Below the pieces are notes generated by a model. It did not search any database, was not told the DNA's origin, and saw only the letters and a program-made list of their open reading frames with translations. Of a stretch of DNA of 64,000 nucleotides, positions 35,357 through 45,367 are shown in pieces (positions within the stretch are counted from its first letter, which is position 1; every line of letters begins with the position of its first letter). The DNA comes from Clostridiales bacterium (lineage in GTDB: Bacteria > Bacillota > Clostridia > Peptostreptococcales > Anaerovoracaceae). Both the position numbers and the translations under genes were made by a program. The stretch is from assembly GCA_009911365.1 (NCBI GenBank), contig QXXF01000005.1:124001-188000 (forward strand), in the 5' to 3' direction.

Positions 35357-37456
35357 ATGAAATTCACAGATTACAGAACATTTAAAACAGCTGTCGGAGG
35401 CAAACTGCTAGAGCTAGAGATCGGCAAGGTTTGTGAGATGGCAAACGGTCAGGTCATGGTAAAATACGGGGACACAGTGGTGAACGTCACAGCTGTCATG
35501 TCCAAAGCGCCAAGACCAGACATCGACTTTTTCCCATTGAGCTGCGATTATGAGGAAAAAATGTATGCGGCTGGGAAAATTCCAGGGGGATTTATCAAAA
35601 GAGAGGGAAGACCAAGCGAAAAGGCGGTACTCAATTCCAGATTGATGGACAGGCCGCTGAGACCGCTGTTTCCAAAAGGATTTTTCAATGACGTCCAGGT
35701 AGTGGCTACTGTGATGTGCGTGGACAATGACGCACCGTCAGAAATCGCAGCCATGATCGGATCTTCCGTGGCCCTAGCTATTTCTGATATCCCGTGGGAC
35801 GGACCTACTGGTTCCGTGCTGGTGGGCAGAGTGGATGGTCAGTTTATCGTCAACCCGAGCTTGGACCAGAGAGAAGCCAGCGACATGCATCTAGTGGTTT
35901 CTGGGACAAAAGAAGCCATCATGATGGTAGAGGCCGGAGCCAACGAAGTGCCGGAAGAAGACATCCTAGATGCGATCATGTTCGCGCACGAAGAGATCAA
36001 GAAGATTGTGGCCTTTATCGATGATATCGTAGCAGAGATCGGCAAGCCAAAAATGGAACTGGACCTTTACGTTGTGCCAGAAGAGATCGACACGGCGGTT
36101 AGATCCTATGCTGAAGGCAAGATGCGGGAAGCGATCCAGACCGTTGACAAAATGGAACGTCTGGACAACATGGACGCGGTAGAAGCGGAGACAAAAGAGC
36201 ATTTTGAAGAAATATATCCAGAAAACGGAAAAGACGTGGACAATGTGTTATACGCTATCACTAAGGAACAGGTGAGAAGTCTGATCCTGGATGATGGTAT
36301 CCGTCCTGACAACCGGAAGCTGGACGAGATCAGGCCGATCTGGGTAGAAACTGGCGTTTTGCCTCGTACCCACGGTTCTGGACTGTTCAAGAGAGGACAG
36401 ACCCAAGTCATGTCCATCGCTACCCTGGGCGCCATGGGAGATGCGCAGACCATTGACGGGATTACGGAACAGACGGAAAAGCGGTATATGCACCACTATA
36501 ACTTCCCACCTTATTCCGTAGGCGAAGCAAGGCCTATGAGAAGCCCGGGCAGAAGAGAGATCGGACACGGCGCGTTGGCGGAACGGGCATTGATTCCAGT
36601 GCTTCCAAGCGTAGAGGAATTCCCTTACGCCATTCGCGTGGTATCGGAGGTGCTTTCTTCCAATGGTTCTACCTCTCAGGCATCCGTATGCGGCAGTTGT
36701 CTGTCTCTGATGGACGCAGGTGTTCCTATCAAAGCACCTGTAGCGGGTATTGCCATGGGTCTCATTGAGCGGGTGGAAGAAGACGGTTCCAGTAAAATGG
36801 CTATCCTTTCCGACATTCAGGGCATGGAAGATTTCCTGGGAGACATGGACTTTAAAGTAGCTGGAACAGCGAAAGGTGTCACAGCCATCCAGATGGATAT
36901 CAAGGTTCATGGACTTTCCAAGAAAGTGCTGCAGGATGCGCTGGCTCAGGCGCACGAAGGCCGGATGCACATTATGAAGGAAATGATGGACGAGCTTTCA
37001 GAACCAAGAGAAGAGTTGTCCCCTTATGCGCCTAGGATCATTTCCATGCAGATTGATCCAGACAAGATCCGTACGGTCATTGGACCAGGAGGCAAGACCA
37101 TCAACAAGATCATTGCGGAAACAGGCGTCAAGATCGACATTGATGATTCCGGTCTTGTTTATATCGCAGCTCCAGATATGGAAAGCGCCCATGCGGGTGT
37201 CCATGAGATCGAGCTTTTGACCAAGGATGTGGAAGTGGGAGAAATCTACGAAGGCACCGTTACAAGACTGATGAACTTCGGTGCGTTCATCGAGATCCTT
37301 CCAGGAAAAGAAGGCCTGCTGCACATTTCCAAGATGGCGAAAAAGCGGGTGGAAAAAGTAGAAGACGTGGTGAGCATTGGCGACAAGATAAAGGTCAAGG
37401 TCACAGAGATCGACAGCCAGAATAGAATCAACCTTTCCAGAAAAGAGCTGCTGTAG
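35357..37456 (+). CDS. pnp: polyribonucleotide nucleotidyltransferase (PNPase)
   Basis: Phosphorolytic 3'-5' exoribonuclease of mRNA turnover, active as a trimer. ATG 35357 ([20 protein letters not shown]) has AGGAGGT eight bases upstream. The 699 residues show the first RNase PH domain ([20 protein letters not shown]), the alpha-helical linker, the second RNase PH domain ([20 protein letters not shown]), the KH domain with [12 protein letters not shown], and the C-terminal S1 domain ([21 protein letters not shown]). A strong terminator follows, so it is probably expressed alone or by read-through from rpsO. Confidence 0.97.
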   Translation: MKFTDYRTFKTAVGGKLLELEIGKVCEMANGQVMVKYGDTVVNVTAVMSKAPRPDIDFFPLSCDYEEKMYAAGKIPGGFIKREGRPSEKAVLNSRLMDRPLRPLFPKGFFNDVQVVATVMCVDNDAPSEIAAMIGSSVALAISDIPWDGPTGSVLVGRVDGQFIVNPSLDQREASDMHLVVSGTKEAIMMVEAGANEVPEEDILDAIMFAHEEIKKIVAFIDDIVAEIGKPKMELDLYVVPEEIDTAVRSYAEGKMREAIQTVDKMERLDNMDAVEAETKEHFEEIYPENGKDVDNVLYAITKEQVRSLILDDGIRPDNRKLDEIRPIWVETGVLPRTHGSGLFKRGQTQVMSIATLGAMGDAQTIDGITEQTEKRYMHHYNFPPYSVGEARPMRSPGRREIGHGALAERALIPVLPSVEEFPYAIRVVSEVLSSNGSTSQASVCGSCLSLMDAGVPIKAPVAGIAMGLIERVEEDGSSKMAILSDIQGMEDFLGDMDFKVAGTAKGVTAIQMDIKVHGLSKKVLQDALAQAHEGRMHIMKEMMDELSEPREELSPYAPRIISMQIDPDKIRTVIGPGGKTINKIIAETGVKIDIDDSGLVYIAAPDMESAHAGVHEIELLTKDVEVGEIYEGTVTRLMNFGAFIEILPGKEGLLHISKMAKKRVEKVEDVVSIGDKIKVKVTEIDSQNRINLSRKELL

Positions 37457-37489
37457 CATCAGGTTTATAGTCATAACAGGTCAAAAAAC

Positions 37490-37530
37490 AAAGGATGATG
37501 GGACCGGAAAAGGGTTTTATCATCCTTTTT
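37490..37530 (+). terminator. intrinsic terminator after pnp
   Basis: AAAGGATGAT (37490-37499) pairs with ATCATCCTTT (37519-37528); T-run to 37530. The stretch to 37752 contains no supported gene. Confidence 0.85.
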
Positions 37531-37752
37531 CATGCTTTTATCAGATAAACAAAGGGGCGGCTTTTTGCTCACAAAGCGGGGAGCGTGGCGCGGTGCAGGC
37601 TACCGAGCATGGAAAACGACCGACTGATGGCCTCTTGTATGGCCTTTTTCAAAACGATACCATATCTTGTTACATTTGCTGTGAAAGCTGCTCAATGCCA
37701 GGAAAACAGAGAAAAATTTTGTGGTTTTTCAGCAGGAAACGTCAAAAAACAA

Positions 37753-37781
37753 TTGTCACTTTTTGGACAGCTGATTATAAT
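37753..37781 (+). promoter_or_regulatory. sigma-A promoter of the CHAP/SH3 gene
   Basis: TTGTCA (37753-37758), 17-nt spacer, TATAAT (37776-37781), 38 bases before the chosen start; this excludes the longer open frame beginning at 37585. Confidence 0.82.
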
Positions 37782-37818
37782 GAAAACACACTGGAAATCA
37801 AACAGGAGGAGGCTACTT

Positions 37819-39528
37819 ATGAAGCAACGAACCATATCCGTCATGCTGATCTTGTTTCTGACCGTGACTCTGCTGACGCCAATAGGCACTAGGCCGGCCG
37901 AGTCATACGGAGCAGGATCTTTTAGTGTCCGCACCAGTGTGCCTAGTTCCAGCGATCCAAACGCGAAATACTATTATTCTGATCTGAACCGGTTCTGGAA
38001 AGCTGGGAGACTGGCTCCAGACTTTAAATATTATGATAAAATCATGGATGATGGAAGAACAGGCGGCTATGTATGGGGAAACTGTACTTGGTGGGCCTAC
38101 AGCAGAGCCAGCGAAGTGCTGGGTGCGCCGCTGAATCCTAACTTGCGTGGCAATGCTGGCCAATGGTGGGACTGCAACAAAAAAGGCGGCTTTTATCCAT
38201 ACGGTTCCGAGCCAAAAGCGGGAGCCATTGTGGTCTATGCCACCCATGTGGCCTTTGTAGAGCAGATCGTCAATGGGCAAGTCTATGTTTCCGAATCTGG
38301 CTGGCAGACGAAGACGACCCCTATGGCAACTTATGATGACATTTATTTCCATTACGGGATACCATGGCACAATAGAGAAACTCCAAAGGGCTATATTTAT
38401 GTCACGGATAAAGCACCGGTCACCACTGTCAGTTCAAAGCCGGTCAGCTACAGCGTACGGGTATCGGTAGATCAGCTGCGCATGCGCAGCGGTCCAGGAA
38501 CAGGCTATGCCAATATGGGATATATACCGGTAGGCGTTCATCAGCTGAAAGCTATTACCACGGATGGAGAGTGGGGACAGCTGGCGAGCAACGGCTACTG
38601 GATCTTCCTAGAATATGCGGAAAAGGTAGCGGAAAAAGATAGTAACAACAATCTGAAAACGCTCAAGGTTTCCGGTTATTCCATTTCGCCAAAGTTTAAA
38701 GCTGCGACAACCAACTATTCCTTGACTGTGCCGAGCAATGTTTCCTCCGTTACCGTCAAGGCTGTTAAATCCAGCAAAAAAGCCAGCCTTTCCGGCACAG
38801 GCGCAGTGGCTCTGGTGACAGGCAGTAATGTGAAGACCGTCACTGTGACCGCAGAAAACGGTGCGGCGAAGGTCTATACCCTGAACATTACTCGCTGCAA
38901 ACAGATCAAAGTAAAGGTCACTGTGACAGATCTGAATATGCGGGGAGGCCCAGGCACCAAGTATGACAGTAAAGGCAAGCTGAAAAAAGGCACTTATGTC
39001 ATTGTCCAGACGAAGAATGGCTGGGGAAAACTGAAAAAGAACGGTCACTGGATCGATTTGAACTATACGGAACCAGCGACTGCTGCGGCTCCGCCAAAGG
39101 AAGAGCCAAAGCAAAAGGTGAAAGCAAAAGCAGCCAACTTTAAGGTCAAGGTCACTGTCACTGGTCTAAACATGCGCAGCGGCCCAGGTAAAAAGTACAA
39201 GAACAAGGGGACGCTGAAAAAAGGCACTTACACCATTAGCCAGACAAAAGGCGGCTGGGGAAAACTGAAAAAGAACGGTCACTGGATCAAGCTGGAATAC
39301 ACGAAGAAAGTGACGAAAAAGGCGGCTCAAAAGCCAGCTAAGACAAAGACGTTCAAAGTGAAAGTCAAAGCAAAAGACTTGAACATGCGCAGCGGTCCAG
39401 GAAAAAAATACAAGACCAAAGGAAAACTGAAAAAAGGAACCTACAAGATCGTAAAGACGAAAAACGGCTGGGGCAAGCTGAAAAAGAACGGCTACTGGAT
39501 CAAGCTGTCCCATACGAAAAGAGTTTAG
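37819..39528 (+). CDS. secreted CHAP-domain cell-wall hydrolase with SH3b repeats
   Basis: A 569-residue exported protein started at ATG 37819 with AGGAGG upstream. Residues 1-30 form a signal peptide (RTISVMLILFLTVTLL). A CHAP amidase/peptidase domain follows, with the catalytic cysteine in WGNCTWWAYSRASEVLG and histidine in YATHVAFVEQIV. Then come an SH3b repeat (QLRMRSGPGTGYANMGYIPV), a cadherin-like beta domain (YSISPKFKAATTNYSLTVPS), and three more SH3b repeats sharing NMRSGPGKKYK and GWGKLKKNGHWIKL, joined by Lys/Ala/Pro linkers. The lysine-rich repeats give a very basic tail likely to bind cell wall. It probably cleaves peptidoglycan. Confidence 0.9.
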   Translation: MKQRTISVMLILFLTVTLLTPIGTRPAESYGAGSFSVRTSVPSSSDPNAKYYYSDLNRFWKAGRLAPDFKYYDKIMDDGRTGGYVWGNCTWWAYSRASEVLGAPLNPNLRGNAGQWWDCNKKGGFYPYGSEPKAGAIVVYATHVAFVEQIVNGQVYVSESGWQTKTTPMATYDDIYFHYGIPWHNRETPKGYIYVTDKAPVTTVSSKPVSYSVRVSVDQLRMRSGPGTGYANMGYIPVGVHQLKAITTDGEWGQLASNGYWIFLEYAEKVAEKDSNNNLKTLKVSGYSISPKFKAATTNYSLTVPSNVSSVTVKAVKSSKKASLSGTGAVALVTGSNVKTVTVTAENGAAKVYTLNITRCKQIKVKVTVTDLNMRGGPGTKYDSKGKLKKGTYVIVQTKNGWGKLKKNGHWIDLNYTEPATAAAPPKEEPKQKVKAKAANFKVKVTVTGLNMRSGPGKKYKNKGTLKKGTYTISQTKGGWGKLKKNGHWIKLEYTKKVTKKAAQKPAKTKTFKVKVKAKDLNMRSGPGKKYKTKGKLKKGTYKIVKTKNGWGKLKKNGYWIKLSHTKRV

Positions 39529-39537
39529 CAAGTAAGG

Positions 39538-39577
39538 ATTCCCTATTGGGAGGATATCATCTCAATAGGGAATTTTG
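39538..39577 (+). terminator. hairpin after the CHAP/SH3 gene
   Basis: ATTCCCTATTG (39538-39548) pairs perfectly with CAATAGGGAAT (39563-39573), then TTTTG. Confidence 0.7.
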
Positions 39578-39605
39578 CGATTTCATAGACATAGGGGGAG
39601 AAGCA

Positions 39606-41402
39606 GTGTTTTTACCTATTTCAAAAGAGGATATGAAAAAGAGAGGATGGCAGCAGGCGGACTTTGTACTGGTGACTGGCGACGCGTATGTGGATCACCC
39701 GTCCTTTGGGACCGCCATTATCAGCAGAGTGCTGGAGCGTTTTGGATACAAAGTGGCGATCCTGGCGCAGCCGGACTGGAGATCCACAAAGGATTTCACT
39801 AGGTTCGGGAAGCCCCGTCTGGGATTTCTCATTAACAGCGGAAACGTGGATTCTATGGTAGGCCACTTTTCTGTGTTCAAGCACAGGCGAAAGACAGATC
39901 AGTATTCTCCTGGCGGCAAAGCGGGGCGGCGCCCTGACCGTGCGGTCATCGTCTACAGCAACAGGGCCAGAGAAGCCTACAAAGATGTGCCGGTGATCAT
40001 CGGCGGCCTGGAAGCTAGTCTGCGGCGTTTGGGGCATTACGATTATTGGGATGATAAGGTAAGAAGGTCTATTTTACTGGATGCCAAGGGCGACATCCTC
40101 ATCTATGGCATGGGAGAGCGGGCCGTGATCCAGATCGCAGAAGCCCTGGACAGCGGCATTGCGGCAAAGGATATCGGTTGGATCCGGGGAACTTGCGTGA
40201 AAGGTCATCTGACGGACGCAGATGAGGAAACCATGATCCTTCCGTCTTTTGAAGAGATCAAAAGCAGCAAGCGACGATACGGAGACAGCTTTGCTCTGCA
40301 GTACAGGAACAATGATGCGGTCAGCGGTAAGCGGCTCATGGAACCTTATGGAAAGGACGCCTGCGTGATTCAAAACCCGCCCCAGCCACCATTGGAGCAG
40401 GAAGAACTGGATCAAGTCTATGGACTGCCTTATGAAGGCCAGTATCATCCTGTCTATGAAAAACAAGGGGGCGTTCCGGCACTGAAAGAAGTAAAATTCA
40501 GCCTGGTCAGCAGCAGAGGCTGCTTTGGTGGCTGCGGCTTTTGCGCCCTGACTTTCCATCAGGGTAGAGAAGTTCGCAGCAGGAGCGAGGCTTCTTTAGT
40601 AGAGGAAGCCAAGGCCCTGACAAAACAGCCGGATTTCAAAGGCTACATTCATGATGTGGGCGGGCCCACAGCCAATTTCCGAAGACCTGCCTGCCAAAAA
40701 CAGCTGAAAGCAGGCGTGTGCAAAAATAAAGACTGCCTGTATCCAAAACCCTGCACCCAGATGGAGATCGACCATCAGGAATACCGGGGGCTGCTGCGTC
40801 AGCTGAGAGAACTGCCTGGTGTGAAAAAAGTGTTCATCCGATCCGGTATCCGCTATGATTATGTGATGGCGGACCCAGATGATGGATTCTTGCGGGATCT
40901 ATGCCGCCATCATGTCAGCGGTACCTTGAAAGTAGCGCCAGAGCACGTTTCCCGCAAAGTGCTGGCCCAGATGCGAAAGCCGGATCCAGCAGTCTTTGAG
41001 GCTTTTAGTGAAACATACAAGAAGATCAATGACAGATTGGGCTTGAAACAATATCTGATTCCCTATCTGATTTCTTCACACCCAGGGAGCACCATGGATG
41101 AGGCCATAGAACTGGCACTGTTTTTAAAGGAGCATCACTTTATTCCGGATCAGGTTCAGGACTTTTACCCCACGCCCGGGACCTTGTCTACCTGCGTCTA
41201 TTATACAGAGGAAGATCCCTTTACCAAGGAACCTGTCTATGTGGCAAAGTCCATGGAAGAAAAGAAGGCGCAGCGGGCATTGATCCATTTTCACAAGCAG
41301 GAGAATCGGCAGACGGTGAAAAAGGCCTTGGAAAAAGCCGGGAGACAAGATCTGATCCCAGTGCTGTTGGGGCATGGATCTAGGAAAGGCAGAAAGAGAT
41401 GA
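39606..41402 (+). CDS. YgiQ family radical SAM protein
   Basis: A 598-residue radical SAM enzyme of the YgiQ/UPF0313 family with unknown substrate. The start GTG 39606 yields FLPISKEDMKKRGWQQADFV, the usual N-terminus, and GGGGGAG lies five bases upstream; upstream starts run into the terminator hairpin. The N-terminal cobalamin-binding-like part (TGDAYVDHPSFGTAIISRVL) is followed by the iron-sulfur motif SRGCFGGCGFCALTFHQGR (CxxxCxxC) and the C-terminal YgiQ domain containing DFYPTPGTLSTCVYYTE. The stop overlaps the methylase start by four bases (ATGA), so the two are co-translated. Confidence 0.92.
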   Translation: MFLPISKEDMKKRGWQQADFVLVTGDAYVDHPSFGTAIISRVLERFGYKVAILAQPDWRSTKDFTRFGKPRLGFLINSGNVDSMVGHFSVFKHRRKTDQYSPGGKAGRRPDRAVIVYSNRAREAYKDVPVIIGGLEASLRRLGHYDYWDDKVRRSILLDAKGDILIYGMGERAVIQIAEALDSGIAAKDIGWIRGTCVKGHLTDADEETMILPSFEEIKSSKRRYGDSFALQYRNNDAVSGKRLMEPYGKDACVIQNPPQPPLEQEELDQVYGLPYEGQYHPVYEKQGGVPALKEVKFSLVSSRGCFGGCGFCALTFHQGREVRSRSEASLVEEAKALTKQPDFKGYIHDVGGPTANFRRPACQKQLKAGVCKNKDCLYPKPCTQMEIDHQEYRGLLRQLRELPGVKKVFIRSGIRYDYVMADPDDGFLRDLCRHHVSGTLKVAPEHVSRKVLAQMRKPDPAVFEAFSETYKKINDRLGLKQYLIPYLISSHPGSTMDEAIELALFLKEHHFIPDQVQDFYPTPGTLSTCVYYTEEDPFTKEPVYVAKSMEEKKAQRALIHFHKQENRQTVKKALEKAGRQDLIPVLLGHGSRKGRKR

Positions 41403-42766
41403 GTTTGATTTTTTCCCTTCCCGTGATTTTGGAAGAGAGCAAAAAGGAATATGAAACCATAAAAGCGGCGGCCAGCAGCAGCGAGCCCTTTTTCCCCGTG
41501 GAACAGGTGAATGATAGGGAGGGGGCCTTGCCCAACATGCTGGTCCATGGAGACAATCTGGCCTTTATCCAATATCTGATGCGGGAAAAGGGGCTAGAGG
41601 GCAAGCTGCGGCTGGTATACATGGATCCGCCTTTTTACTCAAAGGCCAGCTATGATGCGGTGATTCGGCTGAAATCCCGCAAGATCCCTGATGATTGCGC
41701 CATAAAGCCCACTGCTTATGATGACAGCTGGAAGACGGGGATCGAGGATTATCTGCGGATGTTATGTATCAGGTTATTTTTGGCGCGGGATCTTTTGGAT
41801 GAGGACGGCTGCTGCTGGGTACATTTGGACTGGCATGCGGTTCACTATGTGAAGATCCTTATGGATGAGATCTTTGGACAGCGGAATTTTGTCAATGAAA
41901 TCATCTGGAATTACAAATCAGGCGGCACGGGAAAGCGAAATTTTTCTAGAAAGCATGATACCCTGCTGTTTTATGGAAAAACAAGTGGTCATTACTTTCA
42001 TCCACTCCAGGAAAAGTCCTATAACCGGGGCTACAAGCCCTATTGCTTTAAAGGGGTTCAGGAATATGAGGATGAGCTGGGCTGGTACACCTTAGTGAAC
42101 ATGAAAGACGTGTGGCAGATCGATATGGTGGGGCGCACATCCTCGGAGCGAACCGGATACGCTACCCAAAAGCCGGAACAGCTGCTGTGCCAGATCGTGG
42201 AGAGCTGCACTAGGCCAGGGGATCTGTGCGCGGATTTCTTTGGCGGTTCAGGAACCTTGGCCGCTGCCGCTCAGTCTCTGGGAAGACACTGGATTTCCTG
42301 CGACATGGGCGGTATCGCCATGGCCTGCTGCCTGCAGCGCATGGCACAAAAAAAGAGTGGCTTCACTGTGCTTCAGATGCGGCCAGATCCCTGGGGCGAT
42401 GCGTTGGAATTAGATGTGAAGATAGAGCAACTCCGGGGTGCGGATGAAAAGAAAGTGACTATCACCCTGCGGGCGTATCATGGACGGATGGATCGAATCG
42501 GGCTGAAGGATCAGGAGAGAGAGACTGTAGAGGCGTTCCTGCGGCAGGACTCTCTCCAGCTGCTGGCCTATTGGAGCGTGGATTTTCATTATGACGGTAA
42601 GACCCACAGACCGGAGGTTTCTTTTCCTAAAGCAAAAGAGGAGATTGAGACTGTTTGCGAGCGCAGAGGCAGGGATATACACAAAATCAGCGTGCGCACC
42701 GTAGACGTGTTTGGCGGCACCACGCTGAAAGTCTTGGATTTGAGCAGTTGGGAGAGGAGCCGTTAA
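41399..42766 (+). CDS. orphan site-specific DNA methyltransferase (N6-adenine/N4-cytosine, beta class)
   Basis: A 455-residue DNA methylase. The catalytic motif IV is LRLVYMDPPFYSKASYDA (DPPF) and precedes the SAM-binding motif I, DLCADFFGGSGTLAAAAQSLG; this order is the beta class. TGYATQKPEQLLCQIVESCT is the conserved motif just before. DPPF points to adenine methylation, but base and target are not readable. No restriction subunit is adjacent and the gene is coupled to ygiQ, so an epigenetic or orphan role is likely. The 3' end overlaps the convergent histidine kinase gene by four bases. Confidence 0.88.
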   Translation: MSLIFSLPVILEESKKEYETIKAAASSSEPFFPVEQVNDREGALPNMLVHGDNLAFIQYLMREKGLEGKLRLVYMDPPFYSKASYDAVIRLKSRKIPDDCAIKPTAYDDSWKTGIEDYLRMLCIRLFLARDLLDEDGCCWVHLDWHAVHYVKILMDEIFGQRNFVNEIIWNYKSGGTGKRNFSRKHDTLLFYGKTSGHYFHPLQEKSYNRGYKPYCFKGVQEYEDELGWYTLVNMKDVWQIDMVGRTSSERTGYATQKPEQLLCQIVESCTRPGDLCADFFGGSGTLAAAAQSLGRHWISCDMGGIAMACCLQRMAQKKSGFTVLQMRPDPWGDALELDVKIEQLRGADEKKVTITLRAYHGRMDRIGLKDQERETVEAFLRQDSLQLLAYWSVDFHYDGKTHRPEVSFPKAKEEIETVCERRGRDIHKISVRTVDVFGGTTLKVLDLSSWERSR

Positions 42767-44091
42767 TCTTGGGGCTGGGAAGGGAAGCAGACGGTGATCC
42801 GGGTCCCAATGTCCTCCCAGCTGAGGACCTGAAAGCTACCGCCGTGCCTGTCGATGATCCATTTGGCGATGGAAAGCCCTAGGCCAGTGCCGCCGCTTTC
42901 CCGGCTCCGGGCAGGGTCAGAGCGGAAGAAACGCTCGAACATATGGGTAACATCCTCTTGAGAAATGCCAATACCCTCGTCCTGTACTGCGAACCAGCCA
43001 GCTCCTTTGTCATTGATCCCGGCTTTCAGCAGGATTTCCGAGCCTTCCGGCGTATATTTGGCTGCATTATCCACCAGAATCCTGGCTGCCTGCTTGACCA
43101 TGGAAACATCTCCGATAACCCGGATGTCTTCGTCTGCTTTTAGCTGGTAGCGGTGAGCGGAGTCGATCATCACAGACTCGTCGAACACTTCTTTGATGGT
43201 TTCCGTTAGAGAAAATTCCTCCATCACTAGCTTTGTCCTGCCACTGTCACCTCTGGCTAGGAACAAGAGCTGTTCCACTAATTTTTTCATGTGATCGGAT
43301 TCACTTTTGATAGCGGCGATGGATTCTTCCAATATGTTTTCGTCGTCTTTTCCCCAGCGGTCCAACATGTTGGCGTACCCTTGGATGACGGCAATGGGAG
43401 TCCGCAGTTCGTGGGAAGCGTCCGACACAAAGCGGGCCTGCTGCTGGTACGACTGGCGCATGCGCTCCAAAAGGTTGTTGACCGCCAGTTCCAGTCCCGC
43501 CAGCTCCGCATCGCCTGTGCGAAGCTTGGAATCAGCACCTGTGGGACTGATCTGGCTGATTGCGTCCTCCAGGTGATGGAATTTTTCTTCGTCAAACGCC
43601 GCCTGGCTAGTCAGGTCACGGGCCATTTGGGAAATCTCATAAAGAGGGGCCAGATGCTTTCGGGCTCTCCGAGAACCAGTAAGCATGTCCACCAGGAGGA
43701 TCAGCAGCTGAATCAGCATGACCGCAGCCATGCAGCGGCATGCGAATACCAGAAATCTTCCTGCGTATACGGTGGTTTCTCTGCCGCCTGCTTCATGGAC
43801 ATACTGGATCCTGATAAGGGTGTTTTCCAAAGGAACCTGAATCCACCTTCCTGCGCTTTCAGCAAGCTTTTGTCCAGATTTAGGGATATCCTCTTTTTCC
43901 AGCAGTTCAAAATGGCGAGGCGTATTGATCTGAAAATCCTGGCCTTGGGAGGTTTCCTGAAACCAGCACCAACCCCACGAAGCCATGGAAAATGCCAGGA
44001 TGTCAAAGAGCAGAAAAATCGCAAACAGCTGGAGAACCCAGCTGCGGTTGACGCTCCTGGATATGGATCTCATTTTTTTCGTCTGATTCAT
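42763..44091 (-). CDS. membrane sensor histidine kinase
   Basis: A 442-residue kinase of the OmpR-partner class. Two membrane segments (about residues 18-40 and 112-136) bracket an extracytoplasmic sensor of about 70 residues with no recognised domain. The dimerisation helix has the phospho-accepting histidine in SDASHELRTPIAVIQGY; the ATPase domain has DNAAKYTPEGSE, VQDEGIGISQED, FERFFRSDPARSRESGGTG and GLGLSIAKWIIDRHGG, so all N, G1, F and G2 boxes are present. It follows its response regulator by 4 nt in one transcript. The signal is unknown. Confidence 0.92.
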   Translation of the reverse strand: MNQTKKMRSISRSVNRSWVLQLFAIFLLFDILAFSMASWGWCWFQETSQGQDFQINTPRHFELLEKEDIPKSGQKLAESAGRWIQVPLENTLIRIQYVHEAGGRETTVYAGRFLVFACRCMAAVMLIQLLILLVDMLTGSRRARKHLAPLYEISQMARDLTSQAAFDEEKFHHLEDAISQISPTGADSKLRTGDAELAGLELAVNNLLERMRQSYQQQARFVSDASHELRTPIAVIQGYANMLDRWGKDDENILEESIAAIKSESDHMKKLVEQLLFLARGDSGRTKLVMEEFSLTETIKEVFDESVMIDSAHRYQLKADEDIRVIGDVSMVKQAARILVDNAAKYTPEGSEILLKAGINDKGAGWFAVQDEGIGISQEDVTHMFERFFRSDPARSRESGGTGLGLSIAKWIIDRHGGSFQVLSWEDIGTRITVCFPSQPQD

Positions 44092-44095
44092 AAGT

Positions 44096-44794
44096 TCATT
44101 CCTTTATGACATAACCAACGCCTCTGACCGTGTGAATGATTTTTTCGCCAAAGACATCATCTATTTTGCTTCTCAAATAATATACATACACATCTACCAC
44201 GTTTGTTTCGCCCACATAGTCAAAGCCCCAGACACGGTCCAGCAAAGTGTCTCTGCTCATGACAATGGACTTGTTTTCCAGGAGCGTGCGCAGCAATAAA
44301 AATTCCCGGTTGGTCAGTTCGATCGTGGTTTCTCCGTAGAGGACCGCATGGCGAGCCGTATCTAGAGACAGCTGGCCGCAGGTAAGGACTCGGGATGCGT
44401 CCGAGGCATTGGCCTCCTGTTGTCTACTTCGATCGGATTTTTTCAGGACCACCCGGATGCGGGCCAGCAATTCCTCGATGGCAAAAGGCTTGGTGATATA
44501 ATCATCCGCACCCATATCTAGGCCGGACACTTTGTCCATGACCGCGTCTCTGGCCGTCAGCATGATCACCGGCATCTGGGAAGTCTTTCGCAGGCGGCGC
44601 AGCACTTCCAGGCCCGAAAGGCCTGGAAGCATGATATCCAAAAGGCAAAGGTCGTACTCGCCGCTTTCCGCCATTTCCAGGCCATTGCGGCCATCGGCGG
44701 CTTTTTCCACTTCGTATCCTTCGTGTGCCAGCTCCAGCTCTGTGAATCTAGCGATCTTTTCTTCATCTTCCACAAGAAGAATTTTTACTGCCAT
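44096..44794 (-). CDS. OmpR/PhoB-type response regulator
   Basis: A 232-residue DNA-binding regulator. The receiver domain has acidic residues in LLVEDEEKIARF, the phospho-acceptor aspartate in LCLLDIMLPGLSGLEVL and the lysine in YITKPFAIEELLAR; the C-terminal winged helix has NREFLLLRTLLENKSIVMSRD and the usual ending HTVRGVGYVIKE. AGGAGAG precedes ATG 44794. The kinase gene follows immediately; the DUF4342 gene just upstream (15 nt) may be in the same operon and could be a target. Confidence 0.94.
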   Translation of the reverse strand: MAVKILLVEDEEKIARFTELELAHEGYEVEKAADGRNGLEMAESGEYDLCLLDIMLPGLSGLEVLRRLRKTSQMPVIMLTARDAVMDKVSGLDMGADDYITKPFAIEELLARIRVVLKKSDRSRQQEANASDASRVLTCGQLSLDTARHAVLYGETTIELTNREFLLLRTLLENKSIVMSRDTLLDRVWGFDYVGETNVVDVYVYYLRSKIDDVFGEKIIHTVRGVGYVIKE

Positions 44795-44809
44795 AATGCT
44801 CTCCTGTTA

Positions 44810-45367
44810 CTATTTGTCGTCCTTGTTGATTTCTGATTTAAAATGATTGACCGCTTCTGTGGCCTGGTCCATGGTGCGGTTGATCTTATCTTTTCCCAGT
44901 TCTGCGCCTTTGAAATTGTAGCTAAAATCAAAGAACAGGCTGATTACCATGATGGGGATCACCACCCAGAAGAAGAGGAGCAGCAGGATGAGGAAGGCGA
45001 TGACCGGAAGATCCATCAGGGCCTGCCCGTGCTGCTTGATGACCAGACTGTTTTCGCAGCCTTTCTGCACCAGATACTTGATCGCTCTGCCCAGCTTTGT
45101 GAAGAAATTGCTCTTTGGCTGCCCGCTTTCCCCTTGGCTTTGTTCTGGGAAAACTGCTAGTGGCTGGGACGTTTGCGGATTTTCTCCAGTCCGGTCAGAG
45201 CTGAACTGGGAGGACGCTGCTTCGGGGTCTTTGATTTTTCCCTGCTCCTCCAGCATTACTAGAGCGTCCAACATGTCCCAGTCGCATTCTTCCAGGGCCT
45301 TTTTCGCTTCTTCGTAGCTTACGTCCGCTTTTTGTCTTAATTTTTCCACTTTCTCTAAATGTTCCAT
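44810..45367 (-). CDS. DUF4342 protein with N-terminal UBA-like domain and membrane segment
   Basis: A 185-residue protein. Residues 1-45 (KVEKLRQKADVSYEEAKKAL, then CDWDMLDALVMLEEQGKI) look like the UBA/TS-N-like domain found in DUF4342 proteins. A polar linker follows, then a conserved DUF4342 region with a hydrophobic segment (PVIAFLILLLLFFWVVIPIM, about 122-148) and an amphipathic end. I start at ATG 45367 because AGGAGGT directly abuts the ATG at 45371-45373. Members often lie beside two-component genes, as here; function is unknown. Confidence 0.85.
   Translation of the reverse strand: MEHLEKVEKLRQKADVSYEEAKKALEECDWDMLDALVMLEEQGKIKDPEAASSQFSSDRTGENPQTSQPLAVFPEQSQGESGQPKSNFFTKLGRAIKYLVQKGCENSLVIKQHGQALMDLPVIAFLILLLLFFWVVIPIMVISLFFDFSYNFKGAELGKDKINRTMDQATEAVNHFKSEINKDDK

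Noticed and set aside
37585-37818. N-terminal extension of the CHAP/SH3 protein
   Set aside because: It contains the promoter and lacks a ribosome site; the signal peptide starts at 37819.
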